Shown here one piece after another: positions 1-10,700 of a DNA stretch of 64,000 nucleotides. The notes below the pieces were generated by a model. It saw nothing but the letters and a program-made list of their open reading frames with translations. It made no database searches and was not told the DNA's origin. This DNA is from Tritrichomonas foetus. Its lineage: Eukaryota; Parabasalia; Tritrichomonadida; Tritrichomonadidae. The DNA is taken from positions 96,314 to 160,313 of the forward strand of contig MLAK01001071.1 of the NCBI GenBank assembly GCA_001839685.1. Reading direction: 5' to 3'. The position numbers and the translations under genes were made by a program. The stretch's first letter is position 1. Every line of letters begins with the position of its first letter.

Positions 1-371
1 GAGTGAGTTTTATTTAATTATCAATAAACACAACGTTTTTTAAATAACTTTTATTTTTAGATCTAATATAACTTTCGACAATGCCAATTAATTTTTTGAA
101 TTCGAAAAAAAATAAAGAAAGATAGAAATAAAGAAATCATTAAAAAAGTGAATTCCGGAATGAAAACATATTTATTTCAAAATATAATAACATCAAATTT
201 AATGTAAGAAAACACATAATAAAAGTGTTTCCCCTACAAACCAGCTAATAATAATGAAACAATACACAAATAATAAATCCGTAAAAAAATAAATTTGGAA
301 CATTTCATAGTGATAGTATATTATCACTGTTAATCAAATCCTAGAAATCAATTCATGAGTTAAGAGAAACA
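1..371. other. A+T-rich noncoding flank
   Basis: No gene is seen. The stretch is very A+T-rich with stops in all frames. It holds a perfect 10-bp palindrome, ATTCCGGAAT, at 152-161. It probably contains the 3' flank of the minus-strand pseudokinase that ends at 372. Confidence 0.5.
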
Positions 372-1565
372 TCAAAAATGGATTTTGGGAGCAGCTGCTC
401 GGGTTGCTGATATGACGGTAGATCTCGCACCTGAAATTTGTGGCTCGAATCCATGAATAGCCGTTGATAGTTTTCTACAATTAGAACTCTGTGAACTTTG
501 AATAATCTTCGATACTGCTGGTAGTCCAAGAAGTGGCGCTTTTGGAGCTATAAATTTTGGATTTTGCAGAGGTGACAATCTAGGAAGATTTCGTAATGTT
601 TCCACTCGCTTACCCATTAGACTGACTGCACTTGAATTACTCGTATCGATATGATTATTTGCATTACTTTCGGCAATATTGAAATAGTTTTTTGCTTTCA
701 TTATTTTGAGGATCATTACATAAACTTGTCTTGCCGTTGGTCTTTTTGTTGGGTTTACTTCAAAGCATTTCCTTATTATTTTGAGAATTGAAGAATCGTA
801 AGAATTATATTCACTATTGGGCTCAGTTTCGTTTGGAATTGGAATGGTGTTGGTCATCATTTGATGTGATATTTTCATATGGTTGAATACTGTCCAAGGG
901 AAATTACCAAATAACATCATATATAGGAGTATTCCGAAATGATATATGTCTAATTCCTTTGATGGTGGCTTTTGGATTTCAAGACCTTCTGGACCACTAA
1001 ACAATAATGAAGCAAACTTATTAGATTTCTTTGTATCATCGAATAAAAACTCGAAGCCAAAATCGACAATTTTTGGAACATCTGAAATCATTATAATATT
1101 TTCCATTTTGAGATTTTTCACGATTATTCCATTTTCGTGTAAGGCAACTATGTCTCGAATAACACGACGTGCTGTATTGAGTGCAACTTCTTCTTCTAAA
1201 GGACCATACGTATGAATCACTTCACTCAAAGGTACACCTTGAATAAACGGTCGCTGCATTTTTATCACACCTTGATTGAAAGAAATCTGAGTAAACGGTC
1301 GACAGTATCGTGTGCGAGATAATGTTCCAGTGGTCGAGGATCCAGCTTGAACCATCGCTGCTGACGTCGTTGGTATTACGCGTTCGATTTGTTTAAATTC
1401 TTCCATGATTGTCGCTGCTGAGAGAAATGCGGGAGGATTTTCGCCTGATTTGACATTTCTTTGAACGAACCTGACTGGTGATTTTGCCGCCCCGAGAATA
1501 TGAGTGTGACTATTTGCATGCGTGATATCATTATTTGAGGAGCGTGGCGATGAAAGAAGATCCAT
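372..1565 (-). CDS. Protein kinase-like protein, predicted pseudokinase
   Basis: A 397-residue protein carrying the C-lobe of the eukaryotic protein kinase fold. The catalytic loop reads GIIVKNLKMENII (near residue 147) where active kinases have HRDLKxxN. The proton-acceptor Asp is therefore Asn, and the His and Arg are also changed. The DFG motif survives as VDFGFEF near residue 167, and the F-helix region (ELDIYHFGILLYMMLFGNFP) and C-lobe helices follow. The N-lobe is hardly recognisable: no glycine-rich loop is evident, and the APE motif is degenerate (SGPEGLEI). This points to a catalytically dead, scaffold-type pseudokinase, a class that is abundant in trichomonads. I placed the start at the ATG at 1565, although the frame continues upstream without an ATG to a GTG at 1697. 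A TTTTTCA box lies 40 nt before this ATG. The C-terminal ~110 residues look disordered. Weak residual activity cannot be excluded from sequence. Confidence 0.8.
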   Translation of the reverse strand: MDLLSSPRSSNNDITHANSHTHILGAAKSPVRFVQRNVKSGENPPAFLSAATIMEEFKQIERVIPTTSAAMVQAGSSTTGTLSRTRYCRPFTQISFNQGVIKMQRPFIQGVPLSEVIHTYGPLEEEVALNTARRVIRDIVALHENGIIVKNLKMENIIMISDVPKIVDFGFEFLFDDTKKSNKFASLLFSGPEGLEIQKPPSKELDIYHFGILLYMMLFGNFPWTVFNHMKISHQMMTNTIPIPNETEPNSEYNSYDSSILKIIRKCFEVNPTKRPTARQVYVMILKIMKAKNYFNIAESNANNHIDTSNSSAVSLMGKRVETLRNLPRLSPLQNPKFIAPKAPLLGLPAVSKIIQSSQSSNCRKLSTAIHGFEPQISGARSTVISATRAAAPKIHF

Positions 1566-1605
1566 GCAACCAAACAAATCGTTTGAAAATATTAAAAAAT
1601 GGTAT

Positions 1606-1612
1606 TGAAAAA
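1606..1612 (-). promoter_or_regulatory. TTTTTCA start-proximal element
   Basis: Minus-strand TTTTTCA, 40 nt before the pseudokinase ATG. It is one of nine copies found just upstream of start codons in this window, and it resembles the trichomonad initiator class (TCA core). Its role as transcription start element is inferred. Confidence 0.4.
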
Positions 1613-2246
1613 CAAGTTGGACATTTTCACAAAATCTCTTTTTTTGATAGACTTTAGAAATGATTGTTATTGAGTTGTGTATTAAGTAAAATATCACAGA
1701 AAATTTAATTGAAAATGGAAGAAATTCTTATTCACTTTCCTCAAATTTTAAAATTTATTCAAACAAACCTTGAACATGGTGAATTTAAAAAGTTGGAAAA
1801 AATAGATTATTTCAAAAATTTATGAGAAGGACTTTTTTTCTGAAGAGTATTCTTTTATTTCATGAAATTATTTGAATGCATCTCGCAAAAACAAAAACAT
1901 TTCTTTCAAAAAAAACTAGAGTGATGGAATATTAAGGATAAACTCCGGTGAAGTGATGTGAAGAATCATTCTTCAATGGATGACNNCGGGATCAAAAAGT
2001 TTGTTCATATTCTGAGCATTTGAATGATGTAAAATATTAGGGTCCCTTTTCAGATTGACCTAAAGGTCAAAATGAATAAGATACAAATATCGAAAACAAA
2101 AGTATTGCAAAGCAATTAAACAAACAATCTAATAAAATCTTTTGAAGCAAACATAAAGCTTGACGCAACTCATCTCATTTTCTCTTATCTAATTTCTGAT
2201 TTCAGATTGATTCAAATGTTTTTTATCTTTCAGTAATTTTCCATAG
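1613..2246. other. Noncoding stretch before assembly gap
   Basis: No gene is seen. Two ambiguous bases sit at 1985-1986. A GACCTaaAGGTC palindrome followed by AAAATGAA lies near 2058-2076. It loosely resembles the AAGGTCAAATGAA core of the 49-bp boxes at 20913 and 62812. Confidence 0.4.
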
Positions 2247-2795
2247 NNNNNNNNNNNNNNNNNNNNNNNNNNNNNNNNNNNNNNNNNNNNNNNNNNNNNN
2301 NNNNNNNNNNNNNNNNNNNNNNNNNNNNNNNNNNNNNNNNNNNNNNNNNNNNNNNNNNNNNNNNNNNNNNNNNNNNNNNNNNNNNNNNNNNNNNNNNNNN
2401 NNNNNNNNNNNNNNNNNNNNNNNNNNNNNNNNNNNNNNNNNNNNNNNNNNNNNNNNNNNNNNNNNNNNNNNNNNNNNNNNNNNNNNNNNNNNNNNNNNNN
2501 NNNNNNNNNNNNNNNNNNNNNNNNNNNNNNNNNNNNNNNNNNNNNNNNNNNNNNNNNNNNNNNNNNNNNNNNNNNNNNNNNNNNNNNNNNNNNNNNNNNN
2601 NNNNNNNNNNNNNNNNNNNNNNNNNNNNNNNNNNNNNNNNNNNNNNNNNNNNNNNNNNNNNNNNNNNNNNNNNNNNNNNNNNNNNNNNNNNNNNNNNNNN
2701 NNNNNNNNNNNNNNNNNNNNNNNNNNNNNNNNNNNNNNNNNNNNNNNNNNNNNNNNNNNNNNNNNNNNNNNNNNNNNNNNNNNNNNNNNNNNNNN
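2247..2795. other. Assembly gap (N run)
   Basis: A run of 549 undetermined bases. Any open frame drawn across it is an artefact. Confidence 0.99.
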
Positions 2796-3182
2796 CAATT
2801 AAAAATTATTCTAAAGAATTTAATACAATTGATCGATTCAACTTATGGTATCCCAACAATAAAACTATCATTGATCCATGACTAACTCATAAATTTAATC
2901 AGATGTATTTTTTAAAAAAATTATATAAAATTCCACAAATAAAAGGGGTTTATGTTTAAAAAGATTTGAAGATAAAGTAGAAGAAGAAAACGAACGATAA
3001 ATAAGTTTAAATAAAGATTCAATGATGGATAAACTTGAAGAATACATGAAGAAGATAGCATAACTCTTTTAGCATTAAAAAAGCTGTTATTGATATTCAA
3101 ACAAACCTGAAAAATGGAATATATAAACATATGTTAAATTTTGCAAGCATTGACCGTTTGATGCAGCAAGATACATTAATGG

Positions 3183-3740
3183 ATGATTAGAAATTTCCGA
3201 TCTTTTTGATATCGAACATGATTATCGATAATCCCAATATTGATCTGCGATCTCAAATTCAGAACATGACTATCACTGATGAACCTTGTAAATCAATGAA
3301 AAAGTAGATATGATCATTACTAATTAATTTCGAATCATCTTTGTCAGTTTTTGAAATAGAAAATCTCGAATTTCGCAAACTGATGAGTCTTTCATTAAAC
3401 TATAATGCATTATGATTTAGTAGGTAAATATGAAGGAAACTCCAATTTCCTCAATTAAGTCTAAATTACTGGGAGAATTTGGCTGGAGATAGTGATTCCG
3501 ATATGTTCGAAACTACCTTATGGTTCAATGAAATACGAAACGAACCAATATAAAGAAAAATCTGTTCGAACCATTTCCGGCTAGCCCTGAACAAAGCACA
3601 AATCGGTTTGAGTTTGTGATTTACTCTACTTGACATTCTACATTTCAAATGGAGCAACGCTTGCAACAGCATTTCAGATATCAAAATTATAATATTGAAG
3701 TTTTCATTTGCACTATCACTGAGAAAATGTTCGAAATGAT
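3183..3740 (+). pseudogene. Decayed coding remnant, family not recognised
   Basis: One plus-strand frame reads as protein-like text for about 185 codons but is broken by about nine in-frame stops. Readable patches include IIDNPNIDLRSQIQNM and NYWENLAGDSDSDMFETTLW. The composition (N, I, L, E rich) matches neighbouring real proteins, and the other frames look like noise. It is best explained as an old pseudogene. No domain can be named. Confidence 0.3.
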
Positions 3741-4369
3741 TTTTCATAGATTAGAGATATTGCTAGTATGATTGATTCTTCAAAAGCATTTTACATTCTT
3801 TCGTGTTAAAACTCTATTTTATAAGCAAAATTTCAGCCGTTTTGTTTGCTAATTCACTAAAAAATAATTCTGCAAGCAATCATAATAATAAAAATACATT
3901 TAGTCAATTATAAGTTGAATGTTTATAAAGAATATAGATGAAGGTCTTAATCTTCTTTTGATTGCGAAGTTTTCTTTATCGCCTTTATTATTAGAATATT
4001 GAGTCATAAAATTATTAATTTAAATATTGATTCTCTTCGTATGATTTTAAAAATACATAATCAAAGACATTAAATTAAAGTATATACAATTCAATAAAAC
4101 AAATGGTTGATTCATCATAACACAATTACTGAATAGAGCCGGTTTTTCTATAGAATAATATCTGATGAAGGAACAAAAAGAAAAGAGATAAAGGGTTGAT
4201 CTATTTTATTAAAGTTGTTTAACTTCTTGCATAATTATGAAGAGGGTCTCTCAAATATATAAAGATACCTAACTTATCCAGATTTTTCTCAAACTTTATG
4301 CATACACGCATACATTTTTTTGACCAAAAATAAAAAATAATATAAAAGAAATAGAAAATCAATGTGAGA
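3741..4369. other. A+T-rich noncoding stretch
   Basis: Nothing recognisable. All six frames are closed and the A+T content is very high. Confidence 0.4.
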
Positions 4370-4615
4370 AATGAACCAAGGTCGATTTGATGAACACAGT
4401 CCTCAACCTATAAAATGAGAGAAAGGTATGAAATCATTAGTTCGAACCTGTTTTTAGCACTGGGTCCCCAAGGATTGGTTCAACCACAATCGTGGAGCCA
4501 CTTCGGTTCGTAAGCCAATGAACAGACTCTGCTCTAACATACTCATCGGGCTATTGATTTGAGTGGATGCCAAGTGGCCCGAGCTTTCGGAACCAGGGTT
4601 GGGGAAAAAAAAGTG
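4370..4615. other. G+C-richer island without an ORF, possible structured RNA
   Basis: About 245 bp that is clearly richer in G and C than its surroundings, with no open frame on either strand. It carries segments such as CTGGGTCCCCAAGGATTGGTT, GGAGCCACTTCGGTTCGTAAGCC (split here only for description) and a minus-strand GGTTCGAAC resembling a Pol III B box. Around that B box no T-stem can be formed, so it is not a tRNA. It ends in an A8 run (plus strand). It may be an unrecognised noncoding RNA or a repeat fragment. I cannot assign a family. Confidence 0.25.
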
Positions 4616-5133
4616 GATTCCAAAAAAAAATGTTGAGAGTCATTTAGAAATAGAATCATATAAAAATAATATTAAATAGTTTAGTCAAAGCATGCCAATA
4701 TAAATGCATCTAGAATTATATGCAAATTACATTGAAAATGTCAAAAAGGTTCTTGAAGGTGACATGCTGGCATATAAGAAATCCAACACGTCAAAAATAA
4801 CATAAATAAAAGTGAATAAAATTGTCACTGTGACATATAAAAAGATCACAACGACATAAAAATCTAATTCTAAAATATATATTCAAAAAATGTTGCAAGT
4901 AATACCAAATAAACTGATTCATCAACATGTAATGATAGAAAACTTCAAAATAAGTGAAGTTGAACATGATGTGAGCCTCAACTTTTTCAGTGCCTATACA
5001 GTCACATATTCTGTAAAACAGACCATATAAACATTGAAAAAAAAATCGGGATACCATGAGTGAAATCAGTGAGTGGCATTACTTATATAGATGCAACAGG
5101 AGATTTTGAAGTAGTAAACTGAGTAGACTAGAA
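4616..5133 (+). pseudogene. Possible decayed coding remnant
   Basis: A plus-strand frame starting at an ATG near 4889 reads about 46 protein-like codons (MLQVIPNKLIHQHVMIENF onward) and then stops. A second frame just downstream reads SGITYIDATGDFEVVN. This is compatible with a broken gene. No family is recognised, and a chance origin is possible. Confidence 0.2.
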
Positions 5134-5682
5134 TTAATCAAAATGATCAAAAAGTTGGTCAGGCTTGTCATATGAGTCGAATATAAATTCGGGCTGGTCT
5201 TCAAAGAAGAAGTCTTGAAGATCTTCTTTTGTTTCAATTTCAATTATGACACTATTATTAAGATTTGTGGAATTGACGATTTCTTGTGAATCTTCCATCG
5301 TGTTTGCTTCTTCATAAACGTCTTCGAAGAAAAGATGAGGATCATATTCGAAATTTGTATTGGTTACCATATATTTTGAGGTATTTTCGTATGTTGGAAG
5401 AATTTGAGGTTCTGGCGAAGATATTTGAGATGCATTGGCTGTAATTATTGGCATGATTATAGCGCGTTTAATTATTGGCATAGGAACTTTTGCTGGTTGA
5501 GAAATTTCCTCCATCATCGATTTGATATTTCGAGGAGACTGCTTTTGGAATTTGCTGAGGTGCCTCCCATATTTATCAAGGTCAAAAGTTTTTTCAACTG
5601 TACCATTATCATCAATAATCGAAATGGTTTTCCATAATGAATCTAATCTTCGTTTCAGCATTTGAAAGGGAAAAAGTGTCAT
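5134..5682 (-). CDS. Short acidic-tailed protein, possibly a truncated Myb-type gene
   Basis: A 182-residue frame from the ATG at 5682. The first residues, MLKRRLDSLWKTISI, resemble the end of a Myb R3 repeat (KNRxxSLxKT). The C-terminal half is Asp/Glu/Phe-rich and disordered (DFFFEDQPEF, PDQLFDHFD), as in the tails of this window's two Myb proteins. If so, the two DNA-binding repeats are missing and the gene is a 5'-truncated relic. No Myb repeat can be read on the minus strand immediately upstream. Alternatively it is an unrelated small protein. No TTTTTCA box lies before the ATG, unlike many neighbours. I do not recognise a function. Confidence 0.4.
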   Translation of the reverse strand: MTLFPFQMLKRRLDSLWKTISIIDDNGTVEKTFDLDKYGRHLSKFQKQSPRNIKSMMEEISQPAKVPMPIIKRAIIMPIITANASQISSPEPQILPTYENTSKYMVTNTNFEYDPHLFFEDVYEEANTMEDSQEIVNSTNLNNSVIIEIETKEDLQDFFFEDQPEFIFDSYDKPDQLFDHFD

Positions 5683-5733
5683 GCTGTTTATATTAAATAA
5701 TTCAATACATCATTTCATTCTGACTAAAAATGA

Positions 5734-5898
5734 AGTGACATCAGAGAACGTTTACTTCATCTTAGTGGAAATTCACCGGTCAATGAGCCCACCAAATCAC
5801 GTTTATTAATTCTTAACGAAACAGGTGAAATTGAAGAGCAATTAACCTTAGTTTTCAAAATATTAAGTGACTTCATAGAAAAAAATGTTGTCAAATAA
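5734..5898 (+). pseudogene. 3' fragment of a lost gene
   Basis: A 54-codon plus-strand frame with no start, bounded upstream by a TGA. It reads as a plausible C-terminus (SRLLILNETGEIEEQ, VFKILSDFIEKNVVK) and ends in TAAAA, as many real genes here do. It looks like the tail of a deleted gene. The family is unknown. Confidence 0.3.
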
Positions 5899-5993
5899 AA
5901 ATTTGTCTCAATCTTTTTATTTTTTAATGCCATTTTAATAATATCTGAAAAAGTGAATAACAGTGACTAAAATTCAAAGTCTATTCAATTTAA

Positions 5994-7304
5994 ATGATTA
6001 ACACATTAGCACTCGGTCAGAGAGCGATTAAAGGAGTCTTATCCAGCAACTGGGCTCCAGAATTTACGTTTAAATTTGTACTGACTGATGATGATGATTT
6101 TCAAATTAAAACTAATATGATAAAAGCATGCTTCTTATCTTCAAAAGTATGCCATAATTTGAATTCTGACCCAACAATAGATAGTATAAAAATAGAAATA
6201 AAGAAAGTTTCTAAAAAGATGATAAGAAACTTTTTTCAGCTAATTGATGATGAATTAAAATTAGAATTAAATGCTAGTAATAGTGAAACATATTTTGAAA
6301 TAGCACAGGCATTAGGCACAGAAGATATTATTGAAGAACTGAACAAAATTTATGATTCAAATGAAAAACTTTCCATAAATAATGCAATCCATAGATTAAC
6401 TCGAAAAATGCATTCTAAGCAAAATTATTCAGCAGAATTAAGCTTATGTGCACAAAATTTAACTTCTTTAGTGTTAACAGATTCATTTGGTTGTTTCTTT
6501 GATCGAGAAAAATTCGAAATATTAAGAGAAATATTAGAAGTATATAGTACAATAGCTGGTGATCCACAACATGAACATAGTATCTTTACATATTTATATG
6601 AAAATTTCGAATCCAAAGAATTTCTGGAATTAGCTTCATATTTACATTTAAAACTTCTTCATGGGGAAGATATATCATACATGATGCAAAGATTATCAGA
6701 AGATAATATTTGTTCTCAAACAATACAAGCTCTTAAAATTTTCTTCGGGTCGGAAACTAATCAATTAATGACAACTTCCTCAAAATGCACCAAAGTTGTT
6801 AGGATGATGCCATTTACAGGAATATTTGATAAATTAAGAAATGATTATGGAGGGAATCCAGAAAAAACAAAAGTAATTGAAATAATTACAACAGATTCAT
6901 CAAGATTCCCTGTTTCTAATGCTTTGAACTATAATGACAAAACTTGTTTTTATAATAAGATGAAATCAATAGAACATACATATATAATATTTAATTTTAA
7001 GAGTTTCAAGGTAAGTATTTCAGGATATGAATTAAAAACTCGAATAGCAAACCAAAGATATAATTTCCCAAAAAGTTGGTTGATTCAAGGATCAAATGAT
7101 ATGCATTCATGGACAACTTTGGATCAGAAAAATCATTGTTATGATTTAGAAGGAGCAAATAAAAGTAAATATTTTCAGGTAAAGATGAACCAACAAGAAA
7201 AATTTCAATATATTAAATATCAACAACTTAGTAATTTTGGTGGCTATAACGAACAGAATCAAATATCTCTTGCTGCTATTGAATTCTATGGAAATATCTA
7301 TTAA
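5994..7304 (+). CDS. BTB-like plus discoidin (F5/8 type C)-like protein
   Basis: A 436-residue protein. Residues 20-80 (FTFKFVLTDDDDFQI, then AxFLSSKV and DPTIDSIKIEI) follow the layout of the BTB/POZ-like N-terminus common in trichomonad protein families. The middle is helical. Residues ~290-436 match a discoidin/F5/8-type C beta-sandwich: FPKSWLIQGSNDMHSWTTLD is the typical 'P..W.ieGSnDg..W..Ld' strand, followed by FQYIKYQQLS and a closing IEFYG. In this lineage, proteins of this architecture are cytosolic and often have ankyrin or LRR relatives. The partner is unknown. The ATG at 5994 is preceded by GAAAAAGTGAA within 50 nt. The stop codon is part of TAAAA. The gene looks complete. Confidence 0.7.
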   Translation: MINTLALGQRAIKGVLSSNWAPEFTFKFVLTDDDDFQIKTNMIKACFLSSKVCHNLNSDPTIDSIKIEIKKVSKKMIRNFFQLIDDELKLELNASNSETYFEIAQALGTEDIIEELNKIYDSNEKLSINNAIHRLTRKMHSKQNYSAELSLCAQNLTSLVLTDSFGCFFDREKFEILREILEVYSTIAGDPQHEHSIFTYLYENFESKEFLELASYLHLKLLHGEDISYMMQRLSEDNICSQTIQALKIFFGSETNQLMTTSSKCTKVVRMMPFTGIFDKLRNDYGGNPEKTKVIEIITTDSSRFPVSNALNYNDKTCFYNKMKSIEHTYIIFNFKSFKVSISGYELKTRIANQRYNFPKSWLIQGSNDMHSWTTLDQKNHCYDLEGANKSKYFQVKMNQQEKFQYIKYQQLSNFGGYNEQNQISLAAIEFYGNIY

Positions 7305-7749
7305 AATATTATTAAAATATCTATTAAAACAATATTAGTTTTTCTGATGACATCATATCATGAAATGATTTTAAATCTAGTATTTTACAACAATAATTGA
7401 TTGCAGGGGCAAGAAACTTGACCTCTTCTTTACCCACTTCCATATTGTTAATCTCAAAAGCTTTGGTTAACTTCGAAAAAATAAATCTCGTAATGCCTGT
7501 TATTATATTCTCTCTCCTTTAGAAAAATAAAGTACTAATAAAACCTATAGCTATAATTTTTAGAACTTTGCAGTTGATGATTCAATACAATAAAATCAAA
7601 TTTGTTTTATTTTTTATAAAATATTCTATATATGTATTTTTTGTTTGAAATCATGAATATGAAATCAAAAATAGTGGTTTTTAATCTGTTCTTTGAGGTT
7701 GTTAAAAGGTATTAGAATAGAGGAAAATATGACATATCTCGAAAACAGC
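7305..7749. other. Noncoding intergenic region upstream of TOR
   Basis: No gene is seen. It is strongly A+T-rich. It holds the 3' flank of the preceding gene and presumably the TOR promoter. Confidence 0.5.
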
Positions 7750-7756
7750 TTTTTCA
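7750..7756 (+). promoter_or_regulatory. TTTTTCA start-proximal element
   Basis: TTTTTCA (context GCTTTTTCAGAAA), 6 nt before the TOR ATG. The short spacing implies a very short 5' leader if it is the initiator, as is usual in trichomonads. Confidence 0.4.
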
Positions 7757-7762
7757 GAAAAA

Positions 7763-10700
7763 ATGTATGCGACATATAATATTTGTGAGAATGTAACATT
7801 TCCCTGGCTTTTTGAGAATCTACAAACATATATCATGAAATTAGAGGAATTAGAAATTCCTCGAACATGCCAAGAAATGCAGCAGACTTTTGAAACGTAT
7901 TATCTCACATTTTATATTCAAATGATTCGAATGAGCAATAATAATTTAAATTCTTATGTTCAAACGTTTATAGATTTGCTCACCGAGATGGCAAGAAGTC
8001 GCCCAACTACACCAAATGTTATTCGTGCGGCAATGGGCGTTGTTGCACTTCATCGGTTTGGATATAAAAATTTTTATCAATTAACGATCATTTTCGACCG
8101 TTTACTTCCACAAATTGATGTAGAATATGTTAAATTTATGAGCTGGTGTGCTGGAAGACTTATTCATCATCCAAAAATTGATCAAAATAGATATGTCGTG
8201 CACTTGTTTGATCGGCTTGTTGGGTGGTCTCGTGCAAAAGGACGACGGGCTCGTCCATTAGCAGCTACTTATTTACTCACAGCACTTGCTACAAATGCAG
8301 GAAGTTCAGTTATTGGATTTTTGCCAACTCTGAAATCAGTGATGTGGCTTTTAGTTTCTCACCAATCAACTCAAGTCCTTCGAGCAACTGCAGATGCAAT
8401 ATCCATGTTCACTAGAGCCATTATTCGCTATCGTAGAAGTGAATTAAATTCTTACTTACATTTTTTTTCACAACTTTGTCTAAAATTACTTCATTTTGGT
8501 GCACCGATTCGTGAATATGCAGCTTTAATTCTTTATGAACAATTGATAAAGAGTAGTCCTGATTATTTTTTGCCGAAAATGATGGATTTATATTATTCAA
8601 TTATTGATGCAATTGCTGATGAACCAATGTTAGTGATTGGTTCATCATTTTGTACATTGTGTGCTTTATCTCTTGTTGACTCGAAACTATTTGTTGATAA
8701 AATAGCAGATGATCTTTTTTCTCAAGTAGAAATTGTTATTTTTGAATTTCCTAAAGAAGTTGTTGATGCAATTTCACTCCTTTGTAAAACAATTCCAGAT
8801 TTCATTGAAGATAAAATCGATATATTGAAAAGTTATGTGAATGAGTTAGTTAGTGAATCAGACAGTGCTTTTTCATTATTAACTGCTTTAATAAATCAAT
8901 TTGGTGCAAAAGCACTACCAATTGAAGAAAAAATAATTAATGAACTATTAAAAACAAACATTAATCCTCCATACTACCAATTTTTTGTAGCTTTGGCAAA
9001 TGTTCAAGGATTTTATGAAAATACTCCAAAGTTACTTTGTGAACGAATTAAAACAGAATTACATCGACCGGGATCACAAATCATTGATATTCTTGAATTA
9101 ATATCTCAATTACCTACAAATTCCTTATATGACAATAAAGGCTTACTTGATGAAGTTGCTCTGCTTAATCGTTCTGAATCTGGATTAATTCGAAGTGCAA
9201 TACCGAAAGCTATTTTTAATTTAGGAATTGCTGATCCCAATATTTCAACAATGGACACAATTATGTTATTGATCCAAAATGCCATAAATGAGCATTCTTC
9301 ATATGTTCGAAGATCAACTCTTAAAGTGTTACATCAGAATTGTTGTGAACTGCTTGCATCACCTGAAATTCTTCAGCATTTTCAAATCTTTTTAAATGAT
9401 GATTCAGTGAGTGTTAAAAAAATAACTTTCCAAATTTTTGCATCAATTGCTCAATTGAATCCTTTACCTGTTTCTGCTTATACACGATTTGCAATTCTTG
9501 ATGCATTTTTCATTATTAGACATACTCCCTCCATTCGCGAAGTTGCAAGATATGTTGGCACTTTACCTTATTTGGTTAAAGCTGCAACACCAACAATAAA
9601 GGCATATTCTGGTGGATTTATTGATATTTCCTTATCAATGTTGACTCAACCAACACCAAAATTTGTTAATTTTATGGAAGAAGATGCATTTAACACAATT
9701 TTAATCGGTGTGATCGATTCACTTGCTTTATTAGCACCAATTGATTCAAAACAAGTAGCATACTATGGTGATATAATTATTCCTTTAATTTGTGATATTT
9801 TATTAGTTAATGAAAATCGTTTATTATCATTATCTATTTTAAATCTAATACACGTTCTTTTAAGCGCACCTTCTGCCAATAAACAATATCGAGAGAAAGC
9901 ACCTTTAATATTTTCTGCATGTTCGAAATTTTTGGCTAAAACTCATTCAAGAAAAGCCAGAATCGCAACTCTGAAATCACTTGGTGCAATTGGTGTTTTA
10001 GAGGTTCATCAGAAAGCTCCACCAACAAATTGTGAATCACCTGAAAATATCGAGGATTCACTTGCTCGACAGTTCTTTCATCCTTCAAGAGATGCTGAAA
10101 ATAGTAGTCTTGATGAATCTTTATTACTTAAGGGTGACAATTCAATTTCTCAATATTATACATTAATTGTATCATCTTCACTTTTAGAAATCTTAAAAGA
10201 CGATAGTATGCATGAATATTATGAGGATGTTGTTAATGCTCTTGTTCAGGTATTAAAAATGCCAAGAATGTTTTTACTTGGATATTTTGATACTTTTGTT
10301 TCCAGACTTCTTGAACTAATGGAAAATTCTGATGATGAGCACATCAAAATATTTATGCCATACTTTTCACAATTAATTAACACATCATCACATAATACTT
10401 CCCCTTTTCTTAAACGATCTTTATCGTTAATTCATAAAAGATTTTGTCCTTATTTAGCTTCACAGTTTCTTGATGTGATTTTGGCCTTTCTGAATTCAAT
10501 GAGAGATGGTTATTCACCTTATGCATCTGATACAATTTGTTTATTAATGAGTTGTTTAGATGATTTTAAAGTAAATGATGAAACAGTTTCAATTCAATGC
10601 CTTTCAGCTTTAGAAATTCTTGGAATATATGCAATAGAGCTACTTTATCTAATTGTTCCTTCAGTTAGTCATGCAATTTTATGTGAACAAACATTAATTA

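Noticed and set aside
2223..2798. Open frame spanning undetermined bases
   Set aside because: It consists almost wholly of N; the frame is an artefact.
4440..4470. TTCGAAC with flanks as a possible tRNA T-arm
   Set aside because: Flanking bases cannot form a five-pair T-stem, and no matching acceptor or anticodon arm is found on either strand.
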